Shown here piece by piece: positions 47,712 to 56,640 of a stretch of DNA of 64,000 bases. The position numbers were made by a program, and so were the translations under genes. Origin of the DNA: Neobacillus massiliamazoniensis (GTDB lineage Bacteria; Bacillota; Bacilli; Bacillales; Cytobacillaceae); assembly GCF_001048695.1 (NCBI RefSeq), contig NZ_CVRB01000004.1:558001-622000 (forward strand). Direction: 5' to 3'. The notes beneath the pieces were generated by a model that was given only the letters and a program-made list of their open reading frames with translations, searched no databases and was not told where the DNA came from. Each line of letters opens with the position of its first letter. The stretch's first letter is position 1.

Positions 47712-48371
47712 TTATTCATCCTGCATGTCAATAAAGAATTCGCCATTTTCATAGCTGCAAAAAGAAATCTTTTTAAGATCTCGATAACCTCTCTTTTTAA
47801 GCTCCTGCCGCAGCCACAGGTTTGTTTTATTGATACTTTGCAAATTCCCCTCTTCAATCGTTCCGTCTAAGATTAATGGAATCGTAATATCACCCTGTTG
47901 GGGTTCATTGTTGTTATTTTTTACCTTTTCGATGACGGACAAGCTTCCAGATGATTCTAATATGGCAAACTCAACGTCTGCTATGCTGCGAATATCTTTT
48001 TCCCGTAGCTGGGTCATTAAATCATCAAAATTATAACGCTGATTCCGCATGGCCTTCTCATCAATTTTTCCTCTGTTAATAATAATACTAGGCTTTCCAT
48101 CCACAAAATTGCGAAATTTTTTACTCTTTAAAGATATGAAAGCCATCATAATTTGGATAACCATTAACAAAACCATTGGCAATATCGCATGTAAAATCCG
48201 TACATTTGGCCTCTCAATAGCAACTACCGCCAATTCACCAATCATGATAAAAACAACAAGATCAAGGATGCTTAATTCCCCAATTTCACGCTTTCCCATC
48301 ATTCGAAAAATGCCGAGAATCAGGATATAAAACATAATCGTTCGAAGCACGATCGTTAGATATTCTGTCAC
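47712..48371 (-). CDS. yrbG: DUF421 family membrane protein (YrbG-like)
   Basis: A 219-residue protein with three membrane segments in the first 85 residues (about 6-23, 34-52 and 58-78), then a soluble DUF421 domain. GKREIGELSILDLVVFIMIG (26-45) is the family signature; FRNFVDGKPSIIINRGKI and RQELKKRGYRDL follow. Relatives (YetF, SpoVAEa-like neighbours) are often linked to spore germination or the envelope, but the role here is unknown. It is divergent from the TIGR04086 gene. Confidence 0.87.
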   Translation of the reverse strand: MTEYLTIVLRTIMFYILILGIFRMMGKREIGELSILDLVVFIMIGELAVVAIERPNVRILHAILPMVLLMVIQIMMAFISLKSKKFRNFVDGKPSIIINRGKIDEKAMRNQRYNFDDLMTQLREKDIRSIADVEFAILESSGSLSVIEKVKNNNNEPQQGDITIPLILDGTIEEGNLQSINKTNLWLRQELKKRGYRDLKKISFCSYENGEFFIDMQDE

Positions 48372-48549
48372 TTACTGTCGCTCCTTTTCCTCCATTCATA
48401 CTTTATTATTTTCCAATTAGGTTTGAAAATGAGAGGAACATTATCCCAACTTTCAGTAGGTAATAATTTTTAATTCTATTTTCTACCTTTCATGAATACG
48501 CTTGTACTAAGCAGAAACTGCAAATTTTTTCCTAAAGGGGGAGAGGAAG

Positions 48550-48939
48550 ATCGAATCGAAAAGCTTTGGTACATCCATTCTTTACGGATTAATTTTTATT
48601 TTCTTTTTTGCAGCAGTAAGTAGCCTTATTTTTTCCTTAATTCTTAAGTTTACATCTGTCCGGGAAATGTCACTTCAATACGTTGTGACAGCAGCATCCT
48701 TTATTGGGCTGTTCGGGGGCGGATTCTTATCAGGGGGAAAAAAGAAAGAAAAAGGGTGGCTGATCGGGGGGGCAACGGGATTACTTTACAGCCTCATTGT
48801 CTTTATATTTCAGTATTTAGGCTATGACAAACTTTTTAATACAGAGCAGATGATCTATCATTTATGTTATATCTTAATAGCCATGATGGGCGGAATCCTC
48901 GGGGTAAATATCGCAACAAATAGTTCCCGCCATGCATAA
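48550..48939 (+). CDS. yrzE: TIGR04086 family membrane protein with probable ATC start
   Basis: A membrane protein of 129 residues if started at ATC 48550, with about four hydrophobic segments. GTSILYGLIFIFFFAAVSSL opens it; IGLFGGGFLSGGKKKEKGWL and YILIAMMGGILGVNIA are typical of TIGR04086 proteins. The strong ribosome-binding site AAAGGGGGAGAGG sits 3-6 nt before ATC. No ATG, GTG or TTG lies in frame between the stop at 48508 and ATG 48667. Starting at 48667 would remove the first helix and has no Shine-Dalgarno site. A changed or misread ATG is the alternative. Confidence 0.7.
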   Translation: MESKSFGTSILYGLIFIFFFAAVSSLIFSLILKFTSVREMSLQYVVTAASFIGLFGGGFLSGGKKKEKGWLIGGATGLLYSLIVFIFQYLGYDKLFNTEQMIYHLCYILIAMMGGILGVNIATNSSRHA

Positions 48940-48979
48940 GAAAAGCGCAAGTGCCCTATGAGGTACTTGCGCTTTTCTA
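48940..48979 (+). terminator. terminator after yrzE
   Basis: GAAAAGCGCAAGT pairs with ACTTGCGCTTTTC around a short loop. Both sides carry A/T runs, so it works in both directions. Confidence 0.85.
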
Positions 48980-49030
48980 TGAAAAATTTGCGAGGGATAA
49001 GATTTCTATACAAAACAGAAAAAACGAGAC

Positions 49031-49428
49031 AAAACGGGCTTTGATCCGCCTTCTCAACGACCATCCACTCTCTTTTTTCTGCAAAACGGGCATTGACCAC
49101 CTCTCTCATCGACCATTCCACCTCTTTTTTATTCAAAATAGGCGATGATCCGCCTTCTCAACGACCATCCACTCTCTTTTTTCTGCAAAACGGGCATTGA
49201 CCACCTCTCTCATCGACCATTCCACCTCTTTTTTATTCAAAATAGGCGATGATCCGCCTTCTCAACGACCGTCCGCTCTCTTTTTTCTCCAAAACGGGCG
49301 TTGACCACTTCTCTCAACGACCGTCCGCTCTCTTTTTTCTCCAAAACGGGCTTTGACCACTTCTCTCAACGACCGTTCCACCTCTTTTTTATCCAAAACA
49401 GACGTTGATCCGCTCACTTGATGACCTT
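49031..49428. repeat. 52-bp tandem repeat (minisatellite), seven full units plus a partial one
   Basis: Units begin AAAACGGGC or AAAATAGGC at 49031, 49083, 49135, 49187, 49239, 49291 and 49343, with a partial unit from 49395. The spacing is exactly 52 bp each time. Each unit has a (C)AACGACC-type core and a CTCTTTTTT tract. Units 1-2 and 3-4 are near-identical, a 104-bp higher-order repeat. Since 52 is not a multiple of 3, it is not coding. It fills the gap between yrzE and yajC. Confidence 0.93.
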
Positions 49429-49462
49429 TTATCAATTTCCTCGGTATTGGATGGGCGTACAA

Positions 49463-49498
49463 GAAAAACCCCTGATAAATATTTTTTATCAGGGGTTT
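49463..49498 (-). terminator. terminator after yajC
   Basis: AAACCCCTGATAAA pairs with TTTATCAGGGGTTT, followed by TTCTTG on the minus strand. Confidence 0.85.
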
Positions 49499-49512
49499 GG
49501 AGCAGTTTCTTA

Positions 49513-49791
49513 TTAAACCTGCGCTTCTTTTGAAACTTCTGTTACTTCACGAATGGCATTACGGTCATATGTAAGACGGCTGCCGTCACCACATTTAATG
49601 ACAACTTTTGTTTCATCAATCGAGTCGACAAAACCATGTAGTCCGCCAATCGTAACGACTTTATCACCCTTTTTTAAATCGCTCTGCATTCGCTGAACTG
49701 CTTTTTGACGCTTTTGCTGCGGACGAATTAATAGGAAATAAAACAACACAAACATTAATATTAATGGAATGATTGTACTAATACCTTGCAT
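49513..49791 (-). CDS. yajC: preprotein translocase subunit YajC
   Basis: A 92-residue protein. One membrane helix near the start (about 5-22, TIIPLILMFVLFYFLLI) is followed by RPQQKRQKAVQ and a soluble domain with GDKVVTIGGLHGFVDSIDET. This is the standard YajC layout. It assists SecDF in protein export. Start ATG 49791 has AAAGGAGGG. It lies 31 bp after tgt, last in the queA-tgt-yajC series. Confidence 0.94.
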   Translation of the reverse strand: MQGISTIIPLILMFVLFYFLLIRPQQKRQKAVQRMQSDLKKGDKVVTIGGLHGFVDSIDETKVVIKCGDGSRLTYDRNAIREVTEVSKEAQV

Positions 49792-49822
49792 CTTGTTTCC
49801 CTCCTTTCAAAATAAAGCTCTA

Positions 49823-50983
<1,161 letters not shown>

Positions 50984-50988
50984 TTATT

Positions 50989-52017
50989 CTAGATGATCAG
51001 CATAGCATCACCAAAGCTGAAAAAGCGGTAACGCTCTTTTACTGCTGTTTGATAGGCATGCAATACATGTTCTCTTCCAGCCAAGGCACTAACAAGCATA
51101 ATCAAGGTTGACTTCGGCAAATGAAAATTGGTAATCATTCCGTCAATCGCCTTAAACTCATACCCCGGATAAATAAATATATTCGTCCAGCCACTGCCCG
51201 CCATGAATTGGCCATCATTTTGAGAGGCAAGCGTCTCCAATGTTCTTGTTGAGGTTGTCCCGACAGTAATAATGCGCCCGCCGCTCTTTTTTACCTCATT
51301 AAGGAGTTTTGCAGTCCCTTCTGTTACCATATAAAACTCTGAATGCATCTCATGCCCCTCTATATCATCCACACTAACTGGCCTAAACGTACCCAGACCT
51401 ACATGAAGCGTGATAAACGCAACATGGACACCTTTTGCTCTTACCTCATTCAGTAGCTCTTCCGTAAAATGAAGACCAGCTGTTGGGGCAGCTGCGGAAC
51501 CTGGTTCGCGGGCATATACCGTCTGGTACCTGTCACGATCATCCAACTGTTCTTTAATGTATGGTGGGAGCGGCATTTCACCTAATTGGTCAAGAACCTC
51601 GTAAAAAATACCATCATATGTAAAATTAAATATTCGCCCTCCATGGTCAGAAGTTCCTGTGCACACAGCTGTTAAAAGACCGTTACCGAAGTCAATTTCC
51701 GTTCCTTCTTTTACCCTTTTGGCAGGTTTAACAAGGGTTTCCCACTGATCGCCTTCAAGCTGCTTTAACAGCAGCACTTCTATTTTTGCCCCGGTATCTG
51801 TTTTGACGCCAAAAAGGCGTGCCGGAAGCACTTTTGAATCATTTAGTACAAGGCAATCCCCTTCAAGCAAATACTCAGTAATATTTTTAAAAACTTCATG
51901 CTTGATGTCGCCTGTTTCTTTATTCAACACCATTAATCTACTGTCTGTCCGATTTTTCAATGGGACTTGAGCAATTAGTTCCTCAGGCAAATGAAAATCA
52001 AATATATCTACTTTCAT
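50989..52017 (-). CDS. queA: S-adenosylmethionine:tRNA ribosyltransferase-isomerase
   Basis: A 342-residue QueA, full length. It adds the cyclopentene part from SAM to preQ1 in tRNA, making epoxyqueuosine. Signatures are [11 protein letters not shown] (6-16), [10 protein letters not shown], and the strongly conserved [10 protein letters not shown] (about 171-180) and [16 protein letters not shown] (about 291-306). It begins queA-tgt-yajC, downstream of ruvB and yrzS, as in B. subtilis. Confidence 0.96.
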   Translation of the reverse strand: MKVDIFDFHLPEELIAQVPLKNRTDSRLMVLNKETGDIKHEVFKNITEYLLEGDCLVLNDSKVLPARLFGVKTDTGAKIEVLLLKQLEGDQWETLVKPAKRVKEGTEIDFGNGLLTAVCTGTSDHGGRIFNFTYDGIFYEVLDQLGEMPLPPYIKEQLDDRDRYQTVYAREPGSAAAPTAGLHFTEELLNEVRAKGVHVAFITLHVGLGTFRPVSVDDIEGHEMHSEFYMVTEGTAKLLNEVKKSGGRIITVGTTSTRTLETLASQNDGQFMAGSGWTNIFIYPGYEFKAIDGMITNFHLPKSTLIMLVSALAGREHVLHAYQTAVKERYRFFSFGDAMLII

Positions 52018-52035
52018 ATTTATTACATCCTTACT

Positions 52036-52242
52036 TTATCGAAATCGACCAATCAAATGAAAAATTATAGATAATACAATGCTTATGACGATACAAGTGA
52101 CGACTGGAAAATAAAAGGTGGCATTCCCCTTTTTAATGATAATATCCCCAGGCAGTTTGCCAAGATGCAAATACGGCATTACAAACCCTATTACAAAAAG
52201 AATTGCTCCGACAATCATCAATGTTTTAGATAATCCACTCAC
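52036..52242 (-). CDS. yrzS: DUF2905 family membrane protein YrzS
   Basis: A 68-residue protein with two membrane helices (about 5-25 and 43-64). [20 protein letters not shown] lies between them, the DUF2905 signature. The start is GTG 52242; its GTGA overlaps the ruvB stop, with AGAGGTGCC in ruvB codons. It is translationally coupled to ruvB. Function unknown. Confidence 0.88.
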   Translation of the reverse strand: MSGLSKTLMIVGAILFVIGFVMPYLHLGKLPGDIIIKKGNATFYFPVVTCIVISIVLSIIFHLIGRFR

Positions 52243-53240
52243 TTGGCTGGCACCTCTATACCAAAATGATGGTAAACCTCGGGAGTTACCACTCGCCCCC
52301 GTGGAGTTCGCTGAAGAAAGCCAATTTGCAATAAATAGGGTTCATATACATCTTCTATTGTTTCAGCCTCTTCCCCGATGGATGCGGCAATCGTATCAAG
52401 ACCAACCGGGCCGCCGCGGAATTTTTCAATAATTCCTTTTAGGAGCTTGTGGTCAATATGGTCAAGGCCGAGCCGGTCAACCTGCAAAAGCTCTAATGCT
52501 TCTCTTGCTAATGAGAGATGAATGGAACCGTCTCCCTTAACTTGCGCAAAGTCTCTTACCCTGCGGAGGAGCCGATTGGCAATCCTAGGGGTTCCCCTTG
52601 CTCTTCTGGCAATCTCTGCTGCTGAGAGGTCGTCAATTGTCGTTTCAAACAAGTCGGCCGTTCTCATGACAATACTTGTTAATTGTTCCTCTTTATAATA
52701 CTCAAGACGGCTCAAAACTCCAAATCGGTCGCGTAATGGGGCGGATAACGAACCAGCCCTAGTGGTTGCTCCGACAAGGGTAAACGGGGGCAAGTCAAGG
52801 CGGACTGAACGGGCACTTGGGCCTTTTCCAATCACAATATCAAGGCAAAAATCCTCCATCGCCGGATACAAAACCTCTTCGATTGTTCTATGCAAGCGGT
52901 GAATTTCATCAATAAATAAGACATCGCCAGGCTCCAGAGCCGTCAGAATAGCCGCTAAATCGCCGGGCCGTTCGATGGCTGGACCAGATGTCGTACGGAC
53001 GTTGACACCCATTTCATTTGCAATAATGATGGCAAGAGTGGTCTTACCTAATCCCGGTGGTCCATATAGCAAGACATGATCTAGTGTTTCCTTGCGGAGC
53101 TTTGCTGCCTTGATAAAAATCTCAAGGTTTTCCTTCACCTGATTTTGACCAATGTATTGTTTTAAATTTTGAGGCCTTAGGCTTTGTTCAATCGACATTT
53201 CGCTTTCGTTTACTTCACTGGAAATAATCCGCTCGTCCAT
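52239..53240 (-). CDS. ruvB: Holliday junction branch-migration ATPase RuvB
   Basis: A 333-residue AAA+ motor. Walker A is GPPGLGKTT (about 60-68), Walker B FIDEIHRL (about 109-116), sensor 1 GATTRAGSL (about 154) and the arginine finger lies in APLRDRFG (about 167-174). The C-terminal winged helix ends in [20 protein letters not shown]. It drives RuvA-bound junctions. It follows ruvA by 11 bp. Confidence 0.97.
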   Translation of the reverse strand: MDERIISSEVNESEMSIEQSLRPQNLKQYIGQNQVKENLEIFIKAAKLRKETLDHVLLYGPPGLGKTTLAIIIANEMGVNVRTTSGPAIERPGDLAAILTALEPGDVLFIDEIHRLHRTIEEVLYPAMEDFCLDIVIGKGPSARSVRLDLPPFTLVGATTRAGSLSAPLRDRFGVLSRLEYYKEEQLTSIVMRTADLFETTIDDLSAAEIARRARGTPRIANRLLRRVRDFAQVKGDGSIHLSLAREALELLQVDRLGLDHIDHKLLKGIIEKFRGGPVGLDTIAASIGEEAETIEDVYEPYLLQIGFLQRTPRGRVVTPEVYHHFGIEVPAK

Positions 53241-53251
53241 ATATCATCACC

Positions 53252-53860
53252 TTATTTTAAAAGCCGTTGCAGCGCTTTTTTAATATACTGGTCAGTTGAC
53301 AGGTTTTCCTTTTGTAAGTCAGAAGAAATCTTTTTAATTTCTTTTTCAGAATAGCCTAGTGCTTTCAGTGCAAGAATTGCCTCTTCAAATGCAGAAGTAT
53401 TTTCTTGATTGGCTGCCAATCTGTCTGCATTAAACAAATTTGGAAAATAGTCTGGCACTATATCCTGTAATTTTCCTTTTAAATCAAGAATCATTTGTCT
53501 TGCCGTTTTTTTACCGACACCTGGGAATTTCACGAGGAAGTTTTCATCTTCATTTTCTATTGCGGTGACTACCTGCTGAACTTCACCAGATGCCAGGATT
53601 GCCAACGCCCCTTTAGGACCAATTCCAGAAACATTTAATAATTTGGTAAACAGCTTTTTCTCTTCTCTAGTCTCAAAACCATATAGGGCATTAATGTCTT
53701 CACGAACATAATGATATGTATAGACAGTAACCATCTTATCCAATTTACTTGAATATATAAACGGGTTTGGTGCACCGATTTGATAGCCAATTCCATTATT
53801 TTCAATTACAACATATTCAGGCCCGACAAACTCCACGGTCCCTTTAATAAATTCGTACAA
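53252..53860 (-). CDS. ruvA: Holliday junction-binding protein RuvA
   Basis: A 202-residue protein with three domains: the OB fold (about 1-63, [20 protein letters not shown]), two helix-hairpin-helix motifs (about 70-130, [13 protein letters not shown] and [13 protein letters not shown]) and the C-terminal RuvB-binding domain (about 155-202). The start is TTG 53860, giving the standard N-terminus, with GAGGAG 9 nt upstream; an in-frame ATG 14 codons earlier has no site. Confidence 0.95.
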   Translation of the reverse strand: MYEFIKGTVEFVGPEYVVIENNGIGYQIGAPNPFIYSSKLDKMVTVYTYHYVREDINALYGFETREEKKLFTKLLNVSGIGPKGALAILASGEVQQVVTAIENEDENFLVKFPGVGKKTARQMILDLKGKLQDIVPDYFPNLFNADRLAANQENTSAFEEAILALKALGYSEKEIKKISSDLQKENLSTDQYIKKALQRLLK

Positions 53861-53955
53861 TGCTTCTCTCTCCTCTAACGTCACTGTACTCCATTCTATC
53901 ATAAAATGAAATGCTAGTTGAATAAAAAAACATAAGGCGCCCTAAGCTGGCCTAA

Positions 53956-53989
53956 TAAAAAAAATCAGGCTGAACATTCAGTCTGATTT
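53956..53989 (-). terminator. terminator after bofC
   Basis: AATCAGACTGA pairs with TTCAGCCTGATT, followed by TTTTTT on the minus strand. Confidence 0.85.
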
Positions 53990-53997
53990 CTCTTCGA

Positions 53998-54534
53998 TTA
54001 TTCTTCTATTGAATATTGTTTAAAGGTTTCTAAAACTTTCACATAGCGATCTTTTGTTTTTATCGGGATGCCTTGGATTAATTCTTCCTGTTTTTTGCTT
54101 TCAAGTTTTTTGATATCTATTTGAAAAAAAGGACGGATGATTCTTAATTTATCCGGCCTCCCATTAAAAATGGTTAGGATGCCATCTTCGGTAATTCCAA
54201 AATAACCGTTAGCTTTAAGCAAAGGAGATATATCATCAATTTGTTTTCTAAATACCATCGTGGAATCATTTATATCAATCAACCGCCATTGATCATACTT
54301 TGCCCAAAAATTCTCCATTGACCAGCAAGTTTCCTTGATCACTTCTTCGCTTATTTCGCCATCTAGGAAAACCCTTTCAAGAATCACTGTCAAATGCAGA
54401 GGTTCTGACTTTTGGCTAATATGCTTTGTCTTGGCGGCAGCATTAACCATTCCCGGAGCCCATTCACTAAACATGATGAAAGAAAGCAAGAATCCGGCCA
54501 AACAAACCCGAGACCATCCAAATATGAACCTCAT
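53998..54534 (-). CDS. bofC: BofC, forespore intercompartmental signalling factor
   Basis: A 178-residue secreted protein. A signal sequence covers about 1-32 (FGWSRVCLAGFLLSFIMF), with the cleavage site after VNAAA. The rest is the two-domain BofC body (LTVILERVFLDGEISEEVI, FGITEDGILTIFNGRP). In B. subtilis BofC, made in the forespore, helps time SpoIVB-dependent sigma-K activation. ATG 54534 is set by AGAGGTG. csbX, its usual neighbour in B. subtilis, is absent here. Confidence 0.88.
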   Translation of the reverse strand: MRFIFGWSRVCLAGFLLSFIMFSEWAPGMVNAAAKTKHISQKSEPLHLTVILERVFLDGEISEEVIKETCWSMENFWAKYDQWRLIDINDSTMVFRKQIDDISPLLKANGYFGITEDGILTIFNGRPDKLRIIRPFFQIDIKKLESKKQEELIQGIPIKTKDRYVKVLETFKQYSIEE

Positions 54535-54627
54535 ACATATCACCTCTTTTTTTATAAAAGATTGTGGAAGTTTTACAGTACTAGTTTAGCCCTTTTTTCC
54601 GTTTTTATCCTTGTTGCATTTAATTGA

Positions 54628-54836
54628 AAGGCTGTCTTAAACTTGCCTGTTGATTTGCGCTCAAGAAGCGAGCATCCGCGGGCGTTTCGGGGAGACCCCG
54701 TATTCCCGCAGGACGTTGAATCATCATCCTTGAATCAACACCGCACGAAGGAAATGCGATAGCATTTTCGAGGATCTCGGCCTTCCGCTCCAATCAACAT
54801 AGTTTCAAAAATCAACAATGACCTTTAAAACAGCAA
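54628..54836. repeat. repeat family C, copy 2
   Basis: About 210 bp with nested inverted ends: outer GCTGTCTTAAA / TTTAAAACAGC and inner CTGTTGATTTGCGCTC / CGCTCCAATCAACA. The centre (GAATCATCATCCTTGAATCA etc.) differs from copy 1 at 39821. It fills the gap between bofC and the sporulation lipoprotein gene. Confidence 0.78.
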
Positions 54837-54840
54837 ATTG

Positions 54841-54872
54841 AAAAGGCAAAGCCGTTGAGCTTTGCCTTTTAT
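54841..54872 (-). terminator. terminator after the YhcN/YlaJ lipoprotein gene
   Basis: AAAAGGCAAAGC pairs with GCTTTGCCTTTT, both directions AT-flanked. Confidence 0.85.
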
Positions 54873-54879
54873 TCGGTTT

Positions 54880-55554
54880 TTAGCGAGGTCCACCTCGTTG
54901 TATATCATTGTTAAAATTTCGATCACGACCCAAAGCCCCTTCATCCGTTAGGACTGTGATCGATTTCCCGTCCGCATACGGCATTACAGCACTTTGAATG
55001 GCCTTTTTTGTTTCAGTTGCCTTCCTTTTATCATTTAAATTCACTGACACGATAATGGTATTACCATAGGCAACAGACCTTACACTTTTAACGTTTTCCA
55101 CAGTGCGAACTTTTTTTCTGATCTTATCTGACACATTGTCCTGAAACTTAGGGTCTGTTACAATCCCGGCATTTCCAATTTGTCTATTCAAATGGCCATG
55201 ATAATTCATATCGCTCGTACTAAATCGATTATCGCGCTCAAACATATTCCGATCGGTGGTTGCGAGTGGTTTCGTTGGATTTGGTGGATTCCCATTTTCA
55301 TCCCTTGTTTGAAGCTGCATTCTTCTTTGGTCATTTTGAATTTTTCCTTCTGCTCCAAGGGTATGGTCCGCCCATTCCGTAATCGGACCGTCATTGTCTG
55401 ATCCTAACCCATTACGATGGTTTTCATTGGAGTAATAACCAACCGGATTTTGATTCATATTATTTACATTTATCCGATTTGGATTGCCTGCACAGCCTGA
55501 AAGACCAACCATCATTATGGCACAAAGAGGAATCATCCACTGTTTCTTGTTCAA
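54880..55554 (-). CDS. coxA: YhcN/YlaJ family sporulation lipoprotein (CoxA-like)
   Basis: A 224-residue lipoprotein. The signal peptide ends in the lipobox LSGC (cysteine at 21). An Asn-rich linker follows (NPNRINVNNMNQNPVGYYSN), then the YhcN/YlaJ domain (about 125-205) with VRTVENVKSVRSVAYGNTII. In B. subtilis CoxA (YrbB), a spore cortex protein, sits beside safA; position and family match, though the sequence could also be called a generic YhcN/YlaJ protein. ATG 55554 has a GAGGGGG site. Confidence 0.82.
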   Translation of the reverse strand: MNKKQWMIPLCAIMMVGLSGCAGNPNRINVNNMNQNPVGYYSNENHRNGLGSDNDGPITEWADHTLGAEGKIQNDQRRMQLQTRDENGNPPNPTKPLATTDRNMFERDNRFSTSDMNYHGHLNRQIGNAGIVTDPKFQDNVSDKIRKKVRTVENVKSVRSVAYGNTIIVSVNLNDKRKATETKKAIQSAVMPYADGKSITVLTDEGALGRDRNFNNDIQRGGPR

Positions 55555-55656
55555 GCGAAAAACCCCCTCACTAGCATCATGAGCATGTATAACATGCCCA
55601 TTATTAGGTTGTTAATTTTCGGGGGATTTCATTCTTCCATTAACAGCCATAATTAG

Positions 55657-56640
55657 TCATAAAAATGCTCTGATGATTTGATCAATAAAATTTTTTCTTT
55701 CATAAAATTGTCCAATCGTTAAATCCATAACCTGCTTTAGCTTATCTTTATCTGGATATAATTTTTCTCGAATTAGTCTGTTCCATTCCCGAAAAATGTC
55801 AGCAGGATAAACTAAAGCATATAAAAAACCATCTTCCTGAAAAAACTGTTGAATTTGTTTATATCCTGTTAATTGGTCATAAGACCAATTTAGAAACGGA
55901 AGAATTCGATTGGCATATTGTAAAATATCTAACGCCCGATTACCAATTGTAATCAAATCAAAATCAATTAAGTTTAAATTTCCTGCTGAATCCCGCAAAA
56001 AATTATGATGCGCCACGTCACCATGGAGAATCACATAAGGTTCATTCTGAAAAAATTGACGATTCTTTTTCATACCATCCAATGACCAATTGGCCCAAGA
56101 CATGATTTCTGAAAAATATGGCTTATTTATAAAACAACTTAGTAAGGGGCTTTTGCTTGAAAAAGCATGCATTCTTTTACTCCATTTTTCAATGAGATCG
56201 CTCTTTGCCAGTAATGTTCGATAGCGTGTTTCAAAGGAAGCCGTTACTTGATGAAACTGTTCTAATAGCCCTAATCCTTCTTGACGATTTTGTTCGGTAT
56301 GAAACGTAAATTCTTTTTTATGGGGAACAATATATTTTGTACAACCGAAATACGTTCCTTCAAAAAAAAGCGGCTCTTTTACCTCCGGTGAAACAAACAT
56401 GTATGTTTTACTAAATCCTTCTTTTCTAAGCGTCTCCGTAAACGCTTCTTGTAAGCGTAACCTACTGTAAGACTGGTATCCTTTTAAAATATAAGTATGT
56501 TTTTCTGTTTTTACCAAAAAAACGTGGTTGCGTATTGGAACCATTCGAATTATTTTTTCATAAAACTGTGACTGAAAATAAGAGAGGAGACGATTAAGAT
56601 AAGGATCGTCTCCATAAATGTTATTAGTCATTGCTTTCAT
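55657..56640 (-). CDS. phosphotransferase-fold (APH/CotS-like) spore protein candidate
   Basis: A 327-residue aminoglycoside-phosphotransferase-fold protein. It has the catalytic loop HGDVAHHNFL (about 220-229) and the metal aspartate in LIDFDL (about 240). An N-terminal kinase lobe precedes these (FLVKTEKHTYILKGY near 42-56). Relatives in spore formers (CotS, CotI, YutH, YsxE) are spore coat proteins. Its start overlaps the end of safA by 17 bp, so it is coupled to that coat gene; ATG 56640 or 56631 fits. No good Shine-Dalgarno site is seen. Substrate unknown. Confidence 0.78.
   Translation of the reverse strand: MKAMTNNIYGDDPYLNRLLSYFQSQFYEKIIRMVPIRNHVFLVKTEKHTYILKGYQSYSRLRLQEAFTETLRKEGFSKTYMFVSPEVKEPLFFEGTYFGCTKYIVPHKKEFTFHTEQNRQEGLGLLEQFHQVTASFETRYRTLLAKSDLIEKWSKRMHAFSSKSPLLSCFINKPYFSEIMSWANWSLDGMKKNRQFFQNEPYVILHGDVAHHNFLRDSAGNLNLIDFDLITIGNRALDILQYANRILPFLNWSYDQLTGYKQIQQFFQEDGFLYALVYPADIFREWNRLIREKLYPDKDKLKQVMDLTIGQFYERKNFIDQIIRAFL

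Noticed and set aside
49031..49428. CRISPR array
   Set aside because: The repeats are directly tandem with no unique spacers, and no cas genes are near.
48867..49462. Two minus-strand frames in the 52-bp repeats (89 and 66 codons)
   Set aside because: The repeat length is not a multiple of three and the frames exist only because repeat units lack stops; no ribosome-binding sites.
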